This document shows, one piece after another, positions 1-9,585 of a stretch of DNA of 54,012 nucleotides (positions are counted from its first letter, which is position 1; each line of letters begins with the position of its first letter). Both the position numbers and the translations under genes were made by a program. Source of the DNA: Rhodospirillaceae bacterium (GTDB lineage: Bacteria > Pseudomonadota > Gammaproteobacteria > Steroidobacterales > Rariloculaceae). The stretch is from positions 1-54,012 of the forward strand of contig JAHEKF010000013.1 of the NCBI GenBank assembly GCA_024638465.1. Direction: 5' to 3'. The notes below the pieces were generated by a model. The model was not told where the DNA came from and did not search any database. It worked only from the letters and a program-made list of their open reading frames with translations.

Positions 1-2
1 GA

Positions 3-491
3 AAACTAGCGGTCGTCCTGGGCAGGGGTGGCCGGTATATCGCGCTCGAGCACGCACTCCGTCATGTATTCGGCTATTCGATTTATAACGAAGGAAGCGT
101 TAAAGAATATGAAAAGCACACGTCTCAGTTCGGACTGGGGAAAATGTTCGATCTGTCCTCCGGGTTCGGTCCCGCAATCGTCACCGAAGACGAGGTTGGC
201 GATCCGTATCAGCAAACCCTCGAAACGCGCATCGATGGCGAGGTAGTTCACTTAGGCTCTTTTTCCGATATGCGCCACCGGATCGAGGAAGTCATCGTTT
301 ACATCTCTTCCGCCATAACGATGTTCCCCGGCGATGTAATCTGCATGGGCGTGCCCGCAGTTGACGGCCCGAAGCCGGAAAGACTGCTGCGAAAAGATGA
401 GCAGGTGGATACGACTATTTCGGGTGTTGGCACCTTATCGAACGTGGCGAAGCCCGAGCCTACCGAGCCGAGAACAGTGGGCTGTTGCTAA
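3..491 (+). CDS. Fumarylacetoacetate hydrolase family protein, C-terminal part (5' end outside window)
   Basis: An open frame enters from the left edge and runs 162 codons to a TAA. The visible part carries the C-terminal FAH fold signature: LAVVLGRGGRYI near the start, then VFGYSIYNEGSVKEYEKHT, the Lys/Gly-containing FGLGKMFD stretch, FGPAIVTEDEVGDP, and the closing ISGVGTLSN typical of 2-keto-4-pentenoate hydratase / acylpyruvase relatives. Such enzymes hydrolyse or hydrate beta-diketo acids in aromatic or sugar-acid breakdown and bind a divalent metal. The upstream metal ligands and true start lie outside the window, so substrate cannot be guessed. The tail after the core (about 15 residues, ending in CC) looks unstructured. 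Nothing ties it functionally to the copper genes that follow; 64 bases separate it from the next start. Confidence 0.85.
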   Translation, partial: KLAVVLGRGGRYIALEHALRHVFGYSIYNEGSVKEYEKHTSQFGLGKMFDLSSGFGPAIVTEDEVGDPYQQTLETRIDGEVVHLGSFSDMRHRIEEVIVYISSAITMFPGDVICMGVPAVDGPKPERLLRKDEQVDTTISGVGTLSNVAKPEPTEPRTVGCC

Positions 492-555
492 GGGGATAGC
501 GTGGGTCAGATCGCCCCTCTTGCACCCGATCCTATAAAGATCTACCGTATTCGGT

Positions 556-927
556 ATGCGATTCGTTAGTGTATTCATGATGCTCATTATGATGACGACT
601 CCGTTGTCCTCGTGGGGCTTTACCGTTTCTCACTGCGGATCGGAATCCAGCCCGATGGACCTCGGCGAAGCTACTGCCGACCATCACGCCCATCAGAATT
701 TCGCGGACGGGCATACCGAACATTCGCCATCTTCCACGGACCACGACGAAGCATGTAGCGACTGCAGCATGGAGTGCGCTTGTCCGACCGGGTGCAGCGT
801 AACAGCCATCGTACTTCCTATTAGCGCAGAGTCGCGCTCCGCTCGCACCGTTCGCCTGTCTCCTCGAGCCAGTTTCTACGCAGACCCCCGGCCTCAATCA
901 GTCTACCGTCCTCCTATCCGGGTTTAG
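556..927 (+). CDS. Small exported Cys/His-rich protein upstream of the copper ATPase
   Basis: A 123-residue frame starts with a signal-peptide-like segment (MRFVSVFMMLIMMTTPLSSW) followed by a His-rich stretch (residues 43-57, HHAHQNFADGHTEH) and a cysteine cluster CSDCSMECACPTGC at about 70-83. The spacing of His and Cys suggests metal binding in the periplasm, and its position directly before a copper ATPase, multicopper oxidase and CopB supports a copper-related role. It resembles the small, poorly conserved exported proteins often annotated near cop/cus genes, but I do not recognise a named family. No clear ribosome binding site precedes the ATG, which sits at the end of a short inverted repeat (TACCG-TATT-CGGTA); ATG codons at 577 and 580 are alternatives. 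Probably real; function inferred from composition and context. Confidence 0.6.
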   Translation: MRFVSVFMMLIMMTTPLSSWGFTVSHCGSESSPMDLGEATADHHAHQNFADGHTEHSPSSTDHDEACSDCSMECACPTGCSVTAIVLPISAESRSARTVRLSPRASFYADPRPQSVYRPPIRV

Positions 928-941
928 CTCGGGCCTGACCG

Positions 942-985
942 GCGCTGGCCACGCGCGGCTGCGAGAAATCTTCGCAAGCCAGCGC
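942..985. repeat. Inverted repeat / stem-loop between the Cys-rich gene and the copper ATPase
   Basis: GCGCTGGC at 942-949 is complementary to GCCAGCGC at 978-985, and TGCGA (960-964) pairs with TCGCA (972-976) inside it. No T-run follows on the plus strand, so it is not an obvious intrinsic terminator; it may be an mRNA processing or attenuation structure in the 176-base leader of the ATPase gene. Confidence 0.45.
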
Positions 986-1109
986 TGATCACCGCGATCG
1001 CTGCGCCGACAACCCGAGACACCCTCTTCTTTCGGAGAACGATGATTGCTCTCGCATCATCGCTCATCGACCCCCACGTGAGCCGTGGATTTCTTATGAG
1101 GATATGCAG

Positions 1110-3347
1110 ATGAACGGGACTGCTTCCAAACACAATCATCACGACCAGAACAGGCACGCCGCTGGCTGCGCCCACGAACACTCTTCAGATTCGAAGCATA
1201 CGCAGAGCGCGAAAGTGCTCTCGGACAAAGCAGTAATCTGGACGTGCCCGATGCATCCGGAGATTCGCAACCAGGAGCCGGGCGCCTGTCCGATTTGCGG
1301 GATGGCACTGGAACCGTTGATGCCGACCGCCGTTGAACAGGATGACCACGAGTTCATCGATATGAATCGCCGCTTCCGGGTCAGCGTCGCTCTTACGGTT
1401 CCGCTCCTATGGTCCATGCTGGGCGAGTTGATTCCGGCGATAAACCCGATGAGCTTGTTCGGACATTCCAACGTCGCATGGGCGCAGCTATTTCTCGCGA
1501 CACCCGTAGTACTCTGGGGCGGTTGGCCTTTCTTCCAGCGCGGATGGCGGTCGGTGACGAACCGCAATCTCAACATGTTCACTTTGATCGCGCTCGGTAC
1601 CGGTTCCGCCTGGCTGTTTTCCCTGTTGGCGACTATAGCCCCCGGCTTGCTACCAGCGTCGTTCAGAGACGCCTCGGGCGCCCCACCGCTTTACTTCGAG
1701 GCTGCTGCGGTCATCGTTACGCTCGTTCTGTTGGGTCAGCTTCTCGAACTTCGAGCGCGCGCGCGAACATCCGGCGCGATCAAAGCCTTGTTGACGCTCG
1801 CACCCAAAATCGCGCATCGAGTCGACGACGAGCAAAACGAGAAAGACGTGCCCCTCGAGGATGTCGAGGTTGGCGATCGTTTGCGGGTCCGCCCGGGCGA
1901 GAAAATTCCCGTGGATGGCATCGTGATCGAAGGTACGAGTCATGTCGACGAATCGATGCTGACGGGTGAACCGGCACCGGCACGCAAGCTTGCGGACACG
2001 CCTGTTTCGGCGGGAACGACCAACGGAACCGGCACCTTCATCATGCGCGCCGACCGGGTCGGCAGCGACACGCTACTATCGCAGATCGTTCACATGGTTG
2101 CCCAGGCGCAGCGTTCGCGTGCGCCCGTGCAGCGTCTGGTAGATCAGGTCTCGGCGTGGTTCGTACCTGCGGTGGTCCTGGTCGCGGTGATCGCTGCGGC
2201 AGCTTGGGGATTGCTCGGCCCGCCCCCGCAACTGGCCTACGCACTCCTCGTGGCGGTTTCTGTGCTGATAATCGCTTGCCCCTGCGCACTTGGCCTGGCC
2301 ACACCTATGTCGATCATGGTGGGCGTAGGTCGCGGAGCACAGGGAGGTGTGCTGATCAAGGATGCCGCAGCGCTCGAGCGTCTGGAGAAGGTCTCGACAA
2401 TTGTCGTGGACAAGACGGGAACGCTGACCGAAGGCAAGCCGAGCCTCCAGAAGGTCGTTGCCGCCGAAGGCTTCGACAATGATGAAATATTGCGCTTGGC
2501 CGCGGCGATCGAAGCCTCTAGCGAACATCCACTTGGTCGCGCGATAGTCGACGGTGCGAGAGCGAAGGGTATTGCTGTGTCCACAGCGATGGATTTCGAG
2601 TCCGATCCGGGGCTCGGCGTTTGGGGTCTGGTCGATGGCGCGGAGATACATGTAGGCAACTCGCGACTCATGCAATTGCACAACGTGGATATCGAAAGCG
2701 TTGCCGGAACCGCGGACGAAGAACGCGAAACCGGCGCAACGATCGTCCATGTCGCCGTCGACCGAAGAGCGGCAGGAATTCTTGTCATCGCCGACGCGAT
2801 CAAGGAAACGACGCCTGCAGCGATTGCAGCGCTGCGCGAGGCCGGGATTTCCGTCGTGATGTTGACAGGAGACAACGAGCGGACCGCCAGGGCGGTTGGA
2901 CGCATGTTAGCCGTGGATGACATCGTGGCCGACGTGTTGCCTCAAGACAAAGCGGCACACGTCAAGCGATTGCAGTCTCAGGGTGCTGTCGTCGCGATGG
3001 CAGGAGATGGCGTGAACGACGCACCGGCACTGGCCCAGGCGGACGTCGGGATCGCAATGGGTACCGGCACTGACGTAGCGATGGAGTCCGCCGGCGTCAC
3101 GCTGGTCAGCGGGGATCTGAGAGGTATCGTTCGGGCAGTACTTCTTTCCCGGCACACGATGAGCAACATTCGCCAGAACCTCATCTTCGCGTTCGGCTAC
3201 AACGCGCTTGGTGTGCCGATCGCTGCAGGCGTGCTTTATCCGGTGTTCGGTCTGCTGCTATCACCGGTCATTGCCAGCGTGGCGATGAGCCTCTCTTCCG
3301 TTTCCGTCATTAGCAACGCACTGCGCCTGCGCACGGTGAAATTATGA
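1110..3347 (+). CDS. copA: Cu(+)-exporting P1B-type ATPase
   Basis: This protein of about 745 residues pumps Cu(I) out of the cytoplasm using ATP. Instead of a CxxC MXXA domain it has a His-rich N-terminus ([17 protein letters not shown]) followed by a YHS-like heavy-metal-binding segment WTCPMHPEI...PGACPICGM (about residues 43-70). Core P-type motifs are present: TGE at 285-287 (actuator), the membrane CPC at 390-392, phosphorylation site DKTGT with D434, SSEHPLG, MLTGDN and [10 protein letters not shown]. The last two membrane helices carry GYN....P and MSLSSVSV, the pattern of Cu+-specific P1B-1 pumps. ATG 1104 lies two codons upstream, but GAGG at 1098-1101 is properly spaced only for ATG 1110. 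Its stop overlaps the multicopper oxidase start by four bases, so the two are translationally coupled. Confidence 0.95.
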   Translation: MNGTASKHNHHDQNRHAAGCAHEHSSDSKHTQSAKVLSDKAVIWTCPMHPEIRNQEPGACPICGMALEPLMPTAVEQDDHEFIDMNRRFRVSVALTVPLLWSMLGELIPAINPMSLFGHSNVAWAQLFLATPVVLWGGWPFFQRGWRSVTNRNLNMFTLIALGTGSAWLFSLLATIAPGLLPASFRDASGAPPLYFEAAAVIVTLVLLGQLLELRARARTSGAIKALLTLAPKIAHRVDDEQNEKDVPLEDVEVGDRLRVRPGEKIPVDGIVIEGTSHVDESMLTGEPAPARKLADTPVSAGTTNGTGTFIMRADRVGSDTLLSQIVHMVAQAQRSRAPVQRLVDQVSAWFVPAVVLVAVIAAAAWGLLGPPPQLAYALLVAVSVLIIACPCALGLATPMSIMVGVGRGAQGGVLIKDAAALERLEKVSTIVVDKTGTLTEGKPSLQKVVAAEGFDNDEILRLAAAIEASSEHPLGRAIVDGARAKGIAVSTAMDFESDPGLGVWGLVDGAEIHVGNSRLMQLHNVDIESVAGTADEERETGATIVHVAVDRRAAGILVIADAIKETTPAAIAALREAGISVVMLTGDNERTARAVGRMLAVDDIVADVLPQDKAAHVKRLQSQGAVVAMAGDGVNDAPALAQADVGIAMGTGTDVAMESAGVTLVSGDLRGIVRAVLLSRHTMSNIRQNLIFAFGYNALGVPIAAGVLYPVFGLLLSPVIASVAMSLSSVSVISNALRLRTVKL

Positions 3348-5092
3348 ATCCTCCGGCTTTTTTCCTGCGGGATCGGCGGCGATTTCTGCAAGGCCTGGCC
3401 GGAGGAGGAGTCATGCTGGGTCTACACCCATGGGCGCATCTTCGGGCGCAGGACGAAGTCCGCTCGACGCACGGGTCGGCACCGGTATTGAGCGGCACTG
3501 AGTTCAACCTCACGATCGCGGAAACGCCCGTCAACTTTACCGGCTCGCCCCGCATGGCCACCACGATCAACGGGTCAATTCCGGCACCGACTTTGCGCTG
3601 GCGTGAGGGCGACACTGTGACACTGCGGGTAAGTAATCGTCTGCGGGAGCCCACTTCCATACACTGGCATGGAATCCTGCTGCCGTTTGAGATGGACGGC
3701 GTGCCCGGTATCAGTTTCCCGGGCATAGCACCGGGCGAGACGTTTACCTACCGGTTCGAGGTCAAACAGTCGGGCACCTACTGGTATCACTCGCATTCCG
3801 GATTTCAGGAACAAACCGGCATGTACGGGGCAATTATTATAGATCCCGTACATGGCAACACGATCCGCGCAGACCGTGACTACGTCGTTCAGTTGTCCGA
3901 CTGGACTGATGAAAACCCGATGGAGGTCTTCGCAAAGCTAAAGAAGGAAAGCGGCTACTACAACTTCAACCAACTCACCGCTCGGGATTTCGTTCAGGAC
4001 GCCATGAATGAAGATCTCGCCTCTGCTCTGAGCAAGCGGCGGATGTGGAACCAGATGCGAATGAATCCGACGGATCTGGCCGACATAACCAGCTATACCT
4101 ACACCTATCTTATGAACGGCATCACGCCCTCAGGCAATTGGACGGCGCTGTTCAGCGATAACGAGCGGGTAAGGCTTCGATTCATTAACTCCGGCGCGCA
4201 GACATTTTTCGACGTACGCATTCCAGGGTTAAAAATGACTGTCGTTCACGTTGATGGTCAAGACGTAGAGCCGGTAACAGTCGATGAATTTCGTATCGGT
4301 GCTGCCGAAACCTACGATGTCATCGTCGAGCCTGACAACGACCAGCCTTACACGATCTTCGCGCAATCCATGGACCGCACCGGCTTCGCACGCGGAACGC
4401 TTGCCCCGCGTGCCGGCCTTGATGCCGCAGTCCCGGAACCGGACGAGCCGCAGTGGCTCACGATGACCGACATGATGGGAGCAATGAATCACAGCGTCAT
4501 GGCCGATATGCAGCCGATGATCGGGATGGACCATAGCGCGCACGCCGGGATTGTCACGGTCGACGAGCCAATACGCGCGCGGCACGCGAGGACGGAATAC
4601 GGGCCTGCGGTGGATATGCGCGTGAATTCACCTCGTACTAATCTCGATGATCCCGGTATCGGGCTACGTAGTAATGGCCGACGCGTCCTTACTTACGCCG
4701 ACCTGCACACTGTCGGCGGACCGCTGGACGCGCGTGGCGCCGAACGGGAAATCGAACTGCATCTTACCGGCAACATGGAGCGTTACAGCTGGTCATTCGA
4801 TGGTCTGGAGTTCGGCCAGTCGACGCCCGTACATTTTCGGCATAACGAGCGCCTGCGCGTGGTTCTGGTCAACGACACGATGATGGTGCATCCGATGCAC
4901 CTGCATGGACTCTGGAGTGACCTGGAAAATTCGGATGGATCGTTTATGGCACGCCGGCACACGATCAATGTGCAGCCGGCGCAGCGCATTAGCTTTCTGG
5001 TTACTGCCGACGCGCTCGGCAGCTGGGCCTGGCATTGCCACATCATGTACCACATGGAAGCGGGTATGTTTCGCCAGGTGATCGTCGCGTGA
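3344..5092 (+). CDS. pcoA: Copper-resistance multicopper oxidase (PcoA/CopA type), Tat-exported
   Basis: The 582-residue protein begins with a twin-arginine signal ([14 protein letters not shown]) and would be exported folded to the periplasm, where PcoA-type oxidases oxidise Cu(I) to less toxic Cu(II). All four copper-ligand regions are visible: IHWHG (H107, H109), [15 protein letters not shown] and [13 protein letters not shown] (about 563-575, with the type 1 Cys at 565). A Met/His-rich insert around residues 372-405 ([19 protein letters not shown] and following) is typical of copper-handling members and likely binds extra Cu(I). The start overlaps the ATPase stop (ATGA) and the next gene starts inside the stop codon region, indicating one copper operon. 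Confidence 0.95.
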   Translation: MNPPAFFLRDRRRFLQGLAGGGVMLGLHPWAHLRAQDEVRSTHGSAPVLSGTEFNLTIAETPVNFTGSPRMATTINGSIPAPTLRWREGDTVTLRVSNRLREPTSIHWHGILLPFEMDGVPGISFPGIAPGETFTYRFEVKQSGTYWYHSHSGFQEQTGMYGAIIIDPVHGNTIRADRDYVVQLSDWTDENPMEVFAKLKKESGYYNFNQLTARDFVQDAMNEDLASALSKRRMWNQMRMNPTDLADITSYTYTYLMNGITPSGNWTALFSDNERVRLRFINSGAQTFFDVRIPGLKMTVVHVDGQDVEPVTVDEFRIGAAETYDVIVEPDNDQPYTIFAQSMDRTGFARGTLAPRAGLDAAVPEPDEPQWLTMTDMMGAMNHSVMADMQPMIGMDHSAHAGIVTVDEPIRARHARTEYGPAVDMRVNSPRTNLDDPGIGLRSNGRRVLTYADLHTVGGPLDARGAEREIELHLTGNMERYSWSFDGLEFGQSTPVHFRHNERLRVVLVNDTMMVHPMHLHGLWSDLENSDGSFMARRHTINVQPAQRISFLVTADALGSWAWHCHIMYHMEAGMFRQVIVA

Positions 5093-6039
5093 GCCGGCAC
5101 AACAAGCCGATGACGTTTCGCATCCGGCTAGCGGTAGTCGCCTGCCTGGCAGCCGGCCTGAGTCTTCCGTCCGTCCGCGCTCAGAATTCGGCGGCAGAGG
5201 ATCCGCATGCCGGGCATGGCATGGCGCCGACTGCTGCGCCCACATCGAATCCGGACACTAACGCTGGCGCGGAGGCAGTACCGCCGCAGAACGCAGCGAA
5301 GTTGGACTGGCAGGCGATGCAGGGTGGACGACCGCCGCCCGATGCTCGAGATCCCCATGCGTATTCCGGCGGCCGGGATTTCGGCCCGCTAAAACTCGAG
5401 CTCGCGGATACCCGCAGCTTTGGACAAATACTTGTCGAAAATCTCGAGGTCCTGCGCAGTAACGGCGCGACTTCGGCTCCTTACGATGTCCAGGCCTGGT
5501 ACGGACGCACCTACGACCGTGTTGTATTCAAGAGCGAAGGCGAAATAGCAACCGGTGAGATCCGGGAATCTCGTAACGAACTCATGTGGGGGCGCGCCGT
5601 TTCGTCGTTCTGGGACGCGCAGCTCGGTGTGCGTTACGACAGCGGTGTGGGACCGAATCGGCGCTGGCTGGCTTTTGGTATTCAAGGGCTCGCGCCTTAC
5701 TGGTTCGAGGTAGAGGCGACCGCGTACCTGGGCGAGTCCGGTCGAAGCGCGCTGCGGTTCGATACTTCGTATGATCTGCTACTGACGCAGAAGCTGATCC
5801 TGCAACCTCGTATTGAGGCCAATCTCTATGGGCAGCGCGACGTCCAGCGAGGGCTTGGAAGCGGGCTGTCTGACGTCTCCGCGGGGCTGCGCCTTCGCTA
5901 CCAGATCCGACGCGAGTTAGCGCCCTATCTCGGTATCGAATGGCTTCGCAAGTACGGCGAAACGGAAGACCTTGCCCGGGCCATGGGCGCGGATGCAAAC
6001 GACACACGGATCGTAGCCGGATTTCGATTCTGGTTTTGA
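5089..6039 (+). CDS. copB: Copper resistance protein B (outer-membrane barrel)
   Basis: A CopB/PcoB family protein, about 316 residues. A signal peptide (RIRLAVVACLAAGLSLPSVRA) is followed by a His/Met/Pro-rich low-complexity linker (HAGHGMAPTAAPTS) and a beta-barrel domain that begins with the family-typical LVENLEVLRSNG...YDVQAWYGRTYDR and ends in FRFWF with a C-terminal aromatic, as expected for outer-membrane insertion. CopB works with the CopA-type oxidase in periplasmic copper sequestration. I chose GTG 5089 because AGGTGA at 5076-5081 is well placed and the GTGA overlaps the preceding stop; ATG 5110 is the alternative and would also give a good signal peptide. Confidence 0.9.
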   Translation: MSRHNKPMTFRIRLAVVACLAAGLSLPSVRAQNSAAEDPHAGHGMAPTAAPTSNPDTNAGAEAVPPQNAAKLDWQAMQGGRPPPDARDPHAYSGGRDFGPLKLELADTRSFGQILVENLEVLRSNGATSAPYDVQAWYGRTYDRVVFKSEGEIATGEIRESRNELMWGRAVSSFWDAQLGVRYDSGVGPNRRWLAFGIQGLAPYWFEVEATAYLGESGRSALRFDTSYDLLLTQKLILQPRIEANLYGQRDVQRGLGSGLSDVSAGLRLRYQIRRELAPYLGIEWLRKYGETEDLARAMGADANDTRIVAGFRFWF

Positions 6040-6152
6040 AAGTTTTCCCTCTTGAAAAAACCCTAGCACACCACTACATACCTTCTTCAGCGCTATACTG
6101 ATTTGCAGTTTCCGCAGCCTGGACCATTGCTGATACGGTCAATCGAGGAATC

Positions 6153-6809
6153 ATGAGACGATCGAGCCCATTCTTTTTCTGCATCGTTGTTCTGCTGCCA
6201 TCGCTCGCGTTTGCACAGGGCGAGCGCGCGCGTGGTTGGGAAGCCGGCGGTCACATCGCCGATGTTTCCTCGCTTTCGCTGTCCGGCTTCCGTGGCGCTT
6301 CGCTGGATGTCGAGAGCAGCCTCGGCTACGGCATCTCCGGCGCCTACAACTTCTCCAATCATCTCGCGCTAGGCATCGAAGCAAACTGGCGAAGCGCGGA
6401 CTATCGAGCAACGTTTGTCCCGGACGGATCCGGACCAGTCCGAACGCTCAATGCGACCATGGATGTGGCTCGTCTCCATCTCAAGGGAGTCTATTACTTT
6501 CTCGAGTCGAATCTGACGCCATTCATAGAAGTGGGCTATGGCTGGACGCGTATCGACTCGAATATTCTGGAACGTCCGCCGATTACCGGGTGTTGGTGGG
6601 ACCCGTGGTGGGGCCTCCAATGCCAGACAACGTATGTAACCTATACCGAGACCGAGCCGTCCTATGGAGCGGCCATCGGACTTCGCTGGGACTCGCGCGG
6701 TGGTATCGGAGTTCGCGGCAGTATCGGCTCGCTCAAGATCGATCGGGGTCGGGGTGTCGACAACTCGAGCATCGATACTACCCAGCTCGAGGTCGTCTGG
6801 CGTTTCTGA
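6153..6809 (+). CDS. Outer-membrane beta-barrel protein (porin-like, OmpW/OmpA-barrel type)
   Basis: The 218-residue product has a clear signal peptide (MRRSSPFFFCIVVLLPSLAFAQ) and alternating-hydrophobicity strands (AGGHIADVSSLSL, YGISGAYNFSNHLALGIEANW, ARLHLKGVYYFL, TPFIEVGYGWTR), ending in QLEVVWRF with the terminal Phe that BAM recognises. This is the small 8-stranded barrel architecture (Pfam-type OMP_b-brl). One external loop is aromatic and carries two Cys (TGCWWDPWWGLQCQ) that could form a disulfide. The gene sits alone between the copper operon and the convergent ppa gene; TATACT at about 6093-6098 is a plausible -10, and a weaker CTTGAAA site lies at 6051. Function beyond an outer-membrane barrel is unknown. 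Confidence 0.8.
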   Translation: MRRSSPFFFCIVVLLPSLAFAQGERARGWEAGGHIADVSSLSLSGFRGASLDVESSLGYGISGAYNFSNHLALGIEANWRSADYRATFVPDGSGPVRTLNATMDVARLHLKGVYYFLESNLTPFIEVGYGWTRIDSNILERPPITGCWWDPWWGLQCQTTYVTYTETEPSYGAAIGLRWDSRGGIGVRGSIGSLKIDRGRGVDNSSIDTTQLEVVWRF

Positions 6810-6851
6810 GCGAAACCTGTCCCGCGAAGTCCGGGCGTTGCAGCTCTGGCG

Positions 6852-7475
6852 TCAGACCGCTCGCTTACTGGCGCTCGCTTCCCGCGGCAATTCGCCAGAG
6901 CCACTGAAATTCGGATCCGAGCCTCGTCGCGATGGCACCTTGCCATTGACCTCGATATTGCGCTCGATCGCCTCAATAATCAGCGCGCGCGCATCGTCGG
7001 GTCCCCGCCAGTCGCCAAGCTTCACCCATTTGCCGGGTTCAAGGTCCTTGTAGTGCTCGAAGAAGTGTTCGATCTGCTGTAGCGAAATCGGCGGCAAGTC
7101 TTCGTAGCTGTTGACGCTGTCGTACCGCTTGGTGAGCCTGTGGGAGGGAACAGCCAGAACCTTTTCATCCTGCCCCGCATTGTCTTCCATGACGAGAACG
7201 CCGATCGGTCGCGCATTGATAACGCATCCCGGTGCAAGCGGACGCGTATTGCAAATCAGCACATCGATCGGATCACCGTCGTCCGACAAGGTATGGGGGA
7301 CGAATCCGTAATTGCCCGGATACGCCATCGGCGTATACAGAAACCGGTCGACGACCAGCGTACCCGCCGCCTTGTCGAGCTCATATTTGATCGGCTGGCC
7401 GCCCAGCGGAACTTCGATAAGTACGTTGACATCGTCCGGCGGGTGATCGCCGATCAGGATCTCTTGAATACGCAT
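6852..7475 (-). CDS. ppa: Inorganic pyrophosphatase (family I)
   Basis: A cytoplasmic soluble PPase that hydrolyses pyrophosphate to two phosphates, pulling biosynthetic reactions forward. The family signature DGDPID is at residues 66-71, preceded by [10 protein letters not shown] and followed by [14 protein letters not shown], all conserved Mg/PPi ligands. The start [10 protein letters not shown] fits, and [15 protein letters not shown] is the usual N-terminal core. At 207 residues it is about 30 longer than the E. coli enzyme because of a C-terminal tail ([20 protein letters not shown] and beyond) that is Ser/Pro/Arg-rich and looks disordered. It is transcribed convergently with the barrel protein gene and stands alone. 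Confidence 0.95.
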   Translation of the reverse strand: MRIQEILIGDHPPDDVNVLIEVPLGGQPIKYELDKAAGTLVVDRFLYTPMAYPGNYGFVPHTLSDDGDPIDVLICNTRPLAPGCVINARPIGVLVMEDNAGQDEKVLAVPSHRLTKRYDSVNSYEDLPPISLQQIEHFFEHYKDLEPGKWVKLGDWRGPDDARALIIEAIERNIEVNGKVPSRRGSDPNFSGSGELPREASASKRAV

Positions 7476-7553
7476 TGTGTTTGCGGCCTTACGGTGGAAT
7501 CAGACGTCAATGTTGCCACGACAAGCTTTGCGAATCATGGAAACAGATCACGA

Positions 7554-7574
7554 AGCGGTAAGCGGTAAGCGGTA
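7554..7574. repeat. Three-copy tandem heptamer AGCGGTA
   Basis: AGCGGTA occurs three times head to tail at 7554-7560, 7561-7567 and 7568-7574 in the intergenic region between the acetolactate-synthase-like gene and ppa. It may be a simple slippage repeat. Confidence 0.7.
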
Positions 7575-7697
7575 ATTGCATTTCAGCCCGGGTCGGCCCT
7601 CTTGTGCATTGCGGACGAACCGGAAGACTCTCCTGCTCGAAAAAACCGATGTCTATGGCGACGGCTGACTCATACAGCCCTGGAATTCTCTTCGCAC

Positions 7698-9353
7698 TCA
7701 GGCCTCGGTCTGTGTCAGACGACCCAGGCGTTGCGTCAGCTTGAGATTCTCGTCGTAGTCGATCGGTACGACCAACAGGCTCGGTCCAGGGTTGTCGAAC
7801 GCTTCGTCCAGCGCCTTTCGCAGCGCACCGCTATGGTTGACGATTGCGCAATGCCAACCGAAACTGTCGGCCAGCTTGCGCCAGTCCGGATTTGAGAAAC
7901 CGAGTTCCGTGTGGCGGCCGAACTCCTGATCCTGCTTCCAGGATATGAGTCCGTAACCCATGTCCTCCCAGACCATGACCACGATTCGGCTGTGCAGACG
8001 TTTCGCGGTCTCCATCTCCTGCACATTCATGAGGAAACCACCGTCGCCCGCGATCGCAAGTATGCGCTTCTTCGGATACACCAGGCTCGCGGCGATAGCG
8101 CTCGGCAGAGCAAAACCCATCGAGCAGAATCCATTCGGGATCAGGCAGGTATTCGGCTCGTCGCAATGGTAGTGTCGCGCGATCCACATCTTGTGCGCCC
8201 CCACGTCGGAGATCAGCAGATCCTCCCGGCCGAGCGCTTCGCGCGCATCCCACAGCACTTTCTGAGGGCGTATTTTTCCTTGCGTATCATCCTCCGAGTG
8301 ATTGGCAAGCTCCGCGAGCATTGCGCTTCGCATATCCGACTGGCCCTTCAGATCAAAGCTCAGGCCGGAACATCCGCTAACGCGCTCATTCAGCATCCAC
8401 AGCGTATGCGCAAGGTCACCGACCAGCTCGACCTGTGGATGATAGTGCTCATCGATCTCTGCCGGCAAAAAATCCGCGTGGATGATCTTTTTGTCCTTGT
8501 GGGGATTCCACAGCCTGGGCGGATATTCGACCATGTCGAAGCCGAGCGTCACGACCAGATCGGCCTGATCAATGACCACGCTTGGCAGATCTTTCGAAGC
8601 CAACCCGATAGTGAACAGGCAGTGCTCCGCGTTTCGGTCGACGGCACCCTTGGCCATGAATGTCGACATGACGCCGATGCCTGTCCGTTCGCAAAAGATT
8701 CGCAACTGCTTGCTGGCACGACGGCGTATACATCCGTTGCCGGCAACGATGACTGGCCGCTCGGCCGCCGTTAGCAGCTCGAAGGCCAGATCGACGATCT
8801 TGTCGTCTGCAACCGGGCGGCGAAATCGCACCGGCGTCATCTCTACGGCGTGGGTATCGTGCGCGGCGATGTCTTCTGGCAACTCGAGATGGACGGCGCC
8901 CGGCTTCTCGGTACGCGCGATCCGAACCGCTTTGCGAATGATTTCGGGGATGGTGTCGGCGTGTCGAATGGAGGTAGTCCATTTCGTTACGGGATCGAAC
9001 ATCTCGACCACGTCCATGATCTGGTGCGATTCCTTGTGTAGCCGCTGCGTCGCGCCCTGGCCGGTCAGCACCAGTAGTGGCGCGCGATCCATATTCGCGT
9101 TGGCAACTCCGGTTATGAGATTGGTGGCGCCCGGCCCCAATGTACCGAGACAGCCGGCCACCTGCCCGGTCAGCCGGCCGTAGGTCTCAGCCATGAACGC
9201 AGCGCCCTGCTCGTGGCGTGTCAACACGAATCGAATCTGCTTGGATTCCTGCAGCGACAGCATGAAATCGGCGTTCTCTTCGCCGGGCACACCGAAGATG
9301 TACTCGATGCCTTCCGTCTCGAGACAGCGCACCATCAAATCGCTGGCTTTCAT
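7698..9353 (-). CDS. Acetolactate synthase-like thiamine-diphosphate enzyme (large-subunit type)
   Basis: The 551-residue protein has the three-domain ThDP enzyme layout. The N-terminal PYR domain carries FGVPGEEN and the catalytic-Glu segment LTRHEQGAAF (E48); next is GPGATNLITGVANANMD; the C-terminal PP domain has the cofactor motif GDGGFLMNVQEMETAKRL followed by WEDMGYG, as in catabolic AlsS-type enzymes rather than the usual NN pair. It most likely condenses pyruvate to acetolactate, but related decarboxylases and glyoxylate carboligase share this architecture. The start at 9353 is fixed by an AGGAG five bases upstream of ATG; the frame is open further upstream but without such a site. 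No regulatory small subunit gene is adjacent, which argues against the classical IlvBN biosynthetic enzyme. Confidence 0.85.
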   Translation of the reverse strand: MKASDLMVRCLETEGIEYIFGVPGEENADFMLSLQESKQIRFVLTRHEQGAAFMAETYGRLTGQVAGCLGTLGPGATNLITGVANANMDRAPLLVLTGQGATQRLHKESHQIMDVVEMFDPVTKWTTSIRHADTIPEIIRKAVRIARTEKPGAVHLELPEDIAAHDTHAVEMTPVRFRRPVADDKIVDLAFELLTAAERPVIVAGNGCIRRRASKQLRIFCERTGIGVMSTFMAKGAVDRNAEHCLFTIGLASKDLPSVVIDQADLVVTLGFDMVEYPPRLWNPHKDKKIIHADFLPAEIDEHYHPQVELVGDLAHTLWMLNERVSGCSGLSFDLKGQSDMRSAMLAELANHSEDDTQGKIRPQKVLWDAREALGREDLLISDVGAHKMWIARHYHCDEPNTCLIPNGFCSMGFALPSAIAASLVYPKKRILAIAGDGGFLMNVQEMETAKRLHSRIVVMVWEDMGYGLISWKQDQEFGRHTELGFSNPDWRKLADSFGWHCAIVNHSGALRKALDEAFDNPGPSLLVVPIDYDENLKLTQRLGRLTQTEA

Positions 9354-9551
9354 GCATACTCCTCTGCGTTTTGGCCGACAGGCCCGTCCTCCATTATCCG
9401 CGGATTCGAGTAAGGCGTGTAAAAAAATACCTGGCCTGGAACAATCCGTGCCTATACCCGAAACTGCGACCGAGAAGTAACGGACCTGCCGGCTGAAAAG
9501 CGCCATGCGTACATGTGCTGACGAACGCTCCGCGCACAATTCGACCGAAGT

Positions 9552-9585
9552 CCATTACGCAATATATGCTGCTCATTAGTAATGG
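9552..9585 (+). repeat. Inverted repeat overlapping the photolyase start codon
   Basis: CCATTAC (9552-9558) is complementary to GTAATGG (9579-9585), which contains the ATG at 9582. If transcribed, the stem would cover the start codon; no SD sequence is visible in between. A -10-like ATATAT lies in the spacer, so a leaderless transcript is the alternative. Confidence 0.35.

Noticed and set aside
543-556. TACCG-TATT-CGGTA as a CueR or CopR operator
   Set aside because: Short, does not match known copper-operator patterns, and it overlaps the start codon rather than a promoter spacer.
2076-2923. Long minus-strand frames inside the copper ATPase gene
   Set aside because: Antisense open frames of a GC-rich coding gene; no start signals or domain patterns.
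6051-6078. CTTGAAA upstream of the barrel protein gene as an eighth sigma-32 site
   Set aside because: The matching -10 (CCACTACA) is poor and the distance to the start (75 bases) is larger than at the other sites; a sigma-70-like TATACT lies closer.
7911-8774. 287-codon plus-strand frame within the acetolactate-synthase-like gene
   Set aside because: Shadow of the well-supported minus-strand gene; no recognisable domain.
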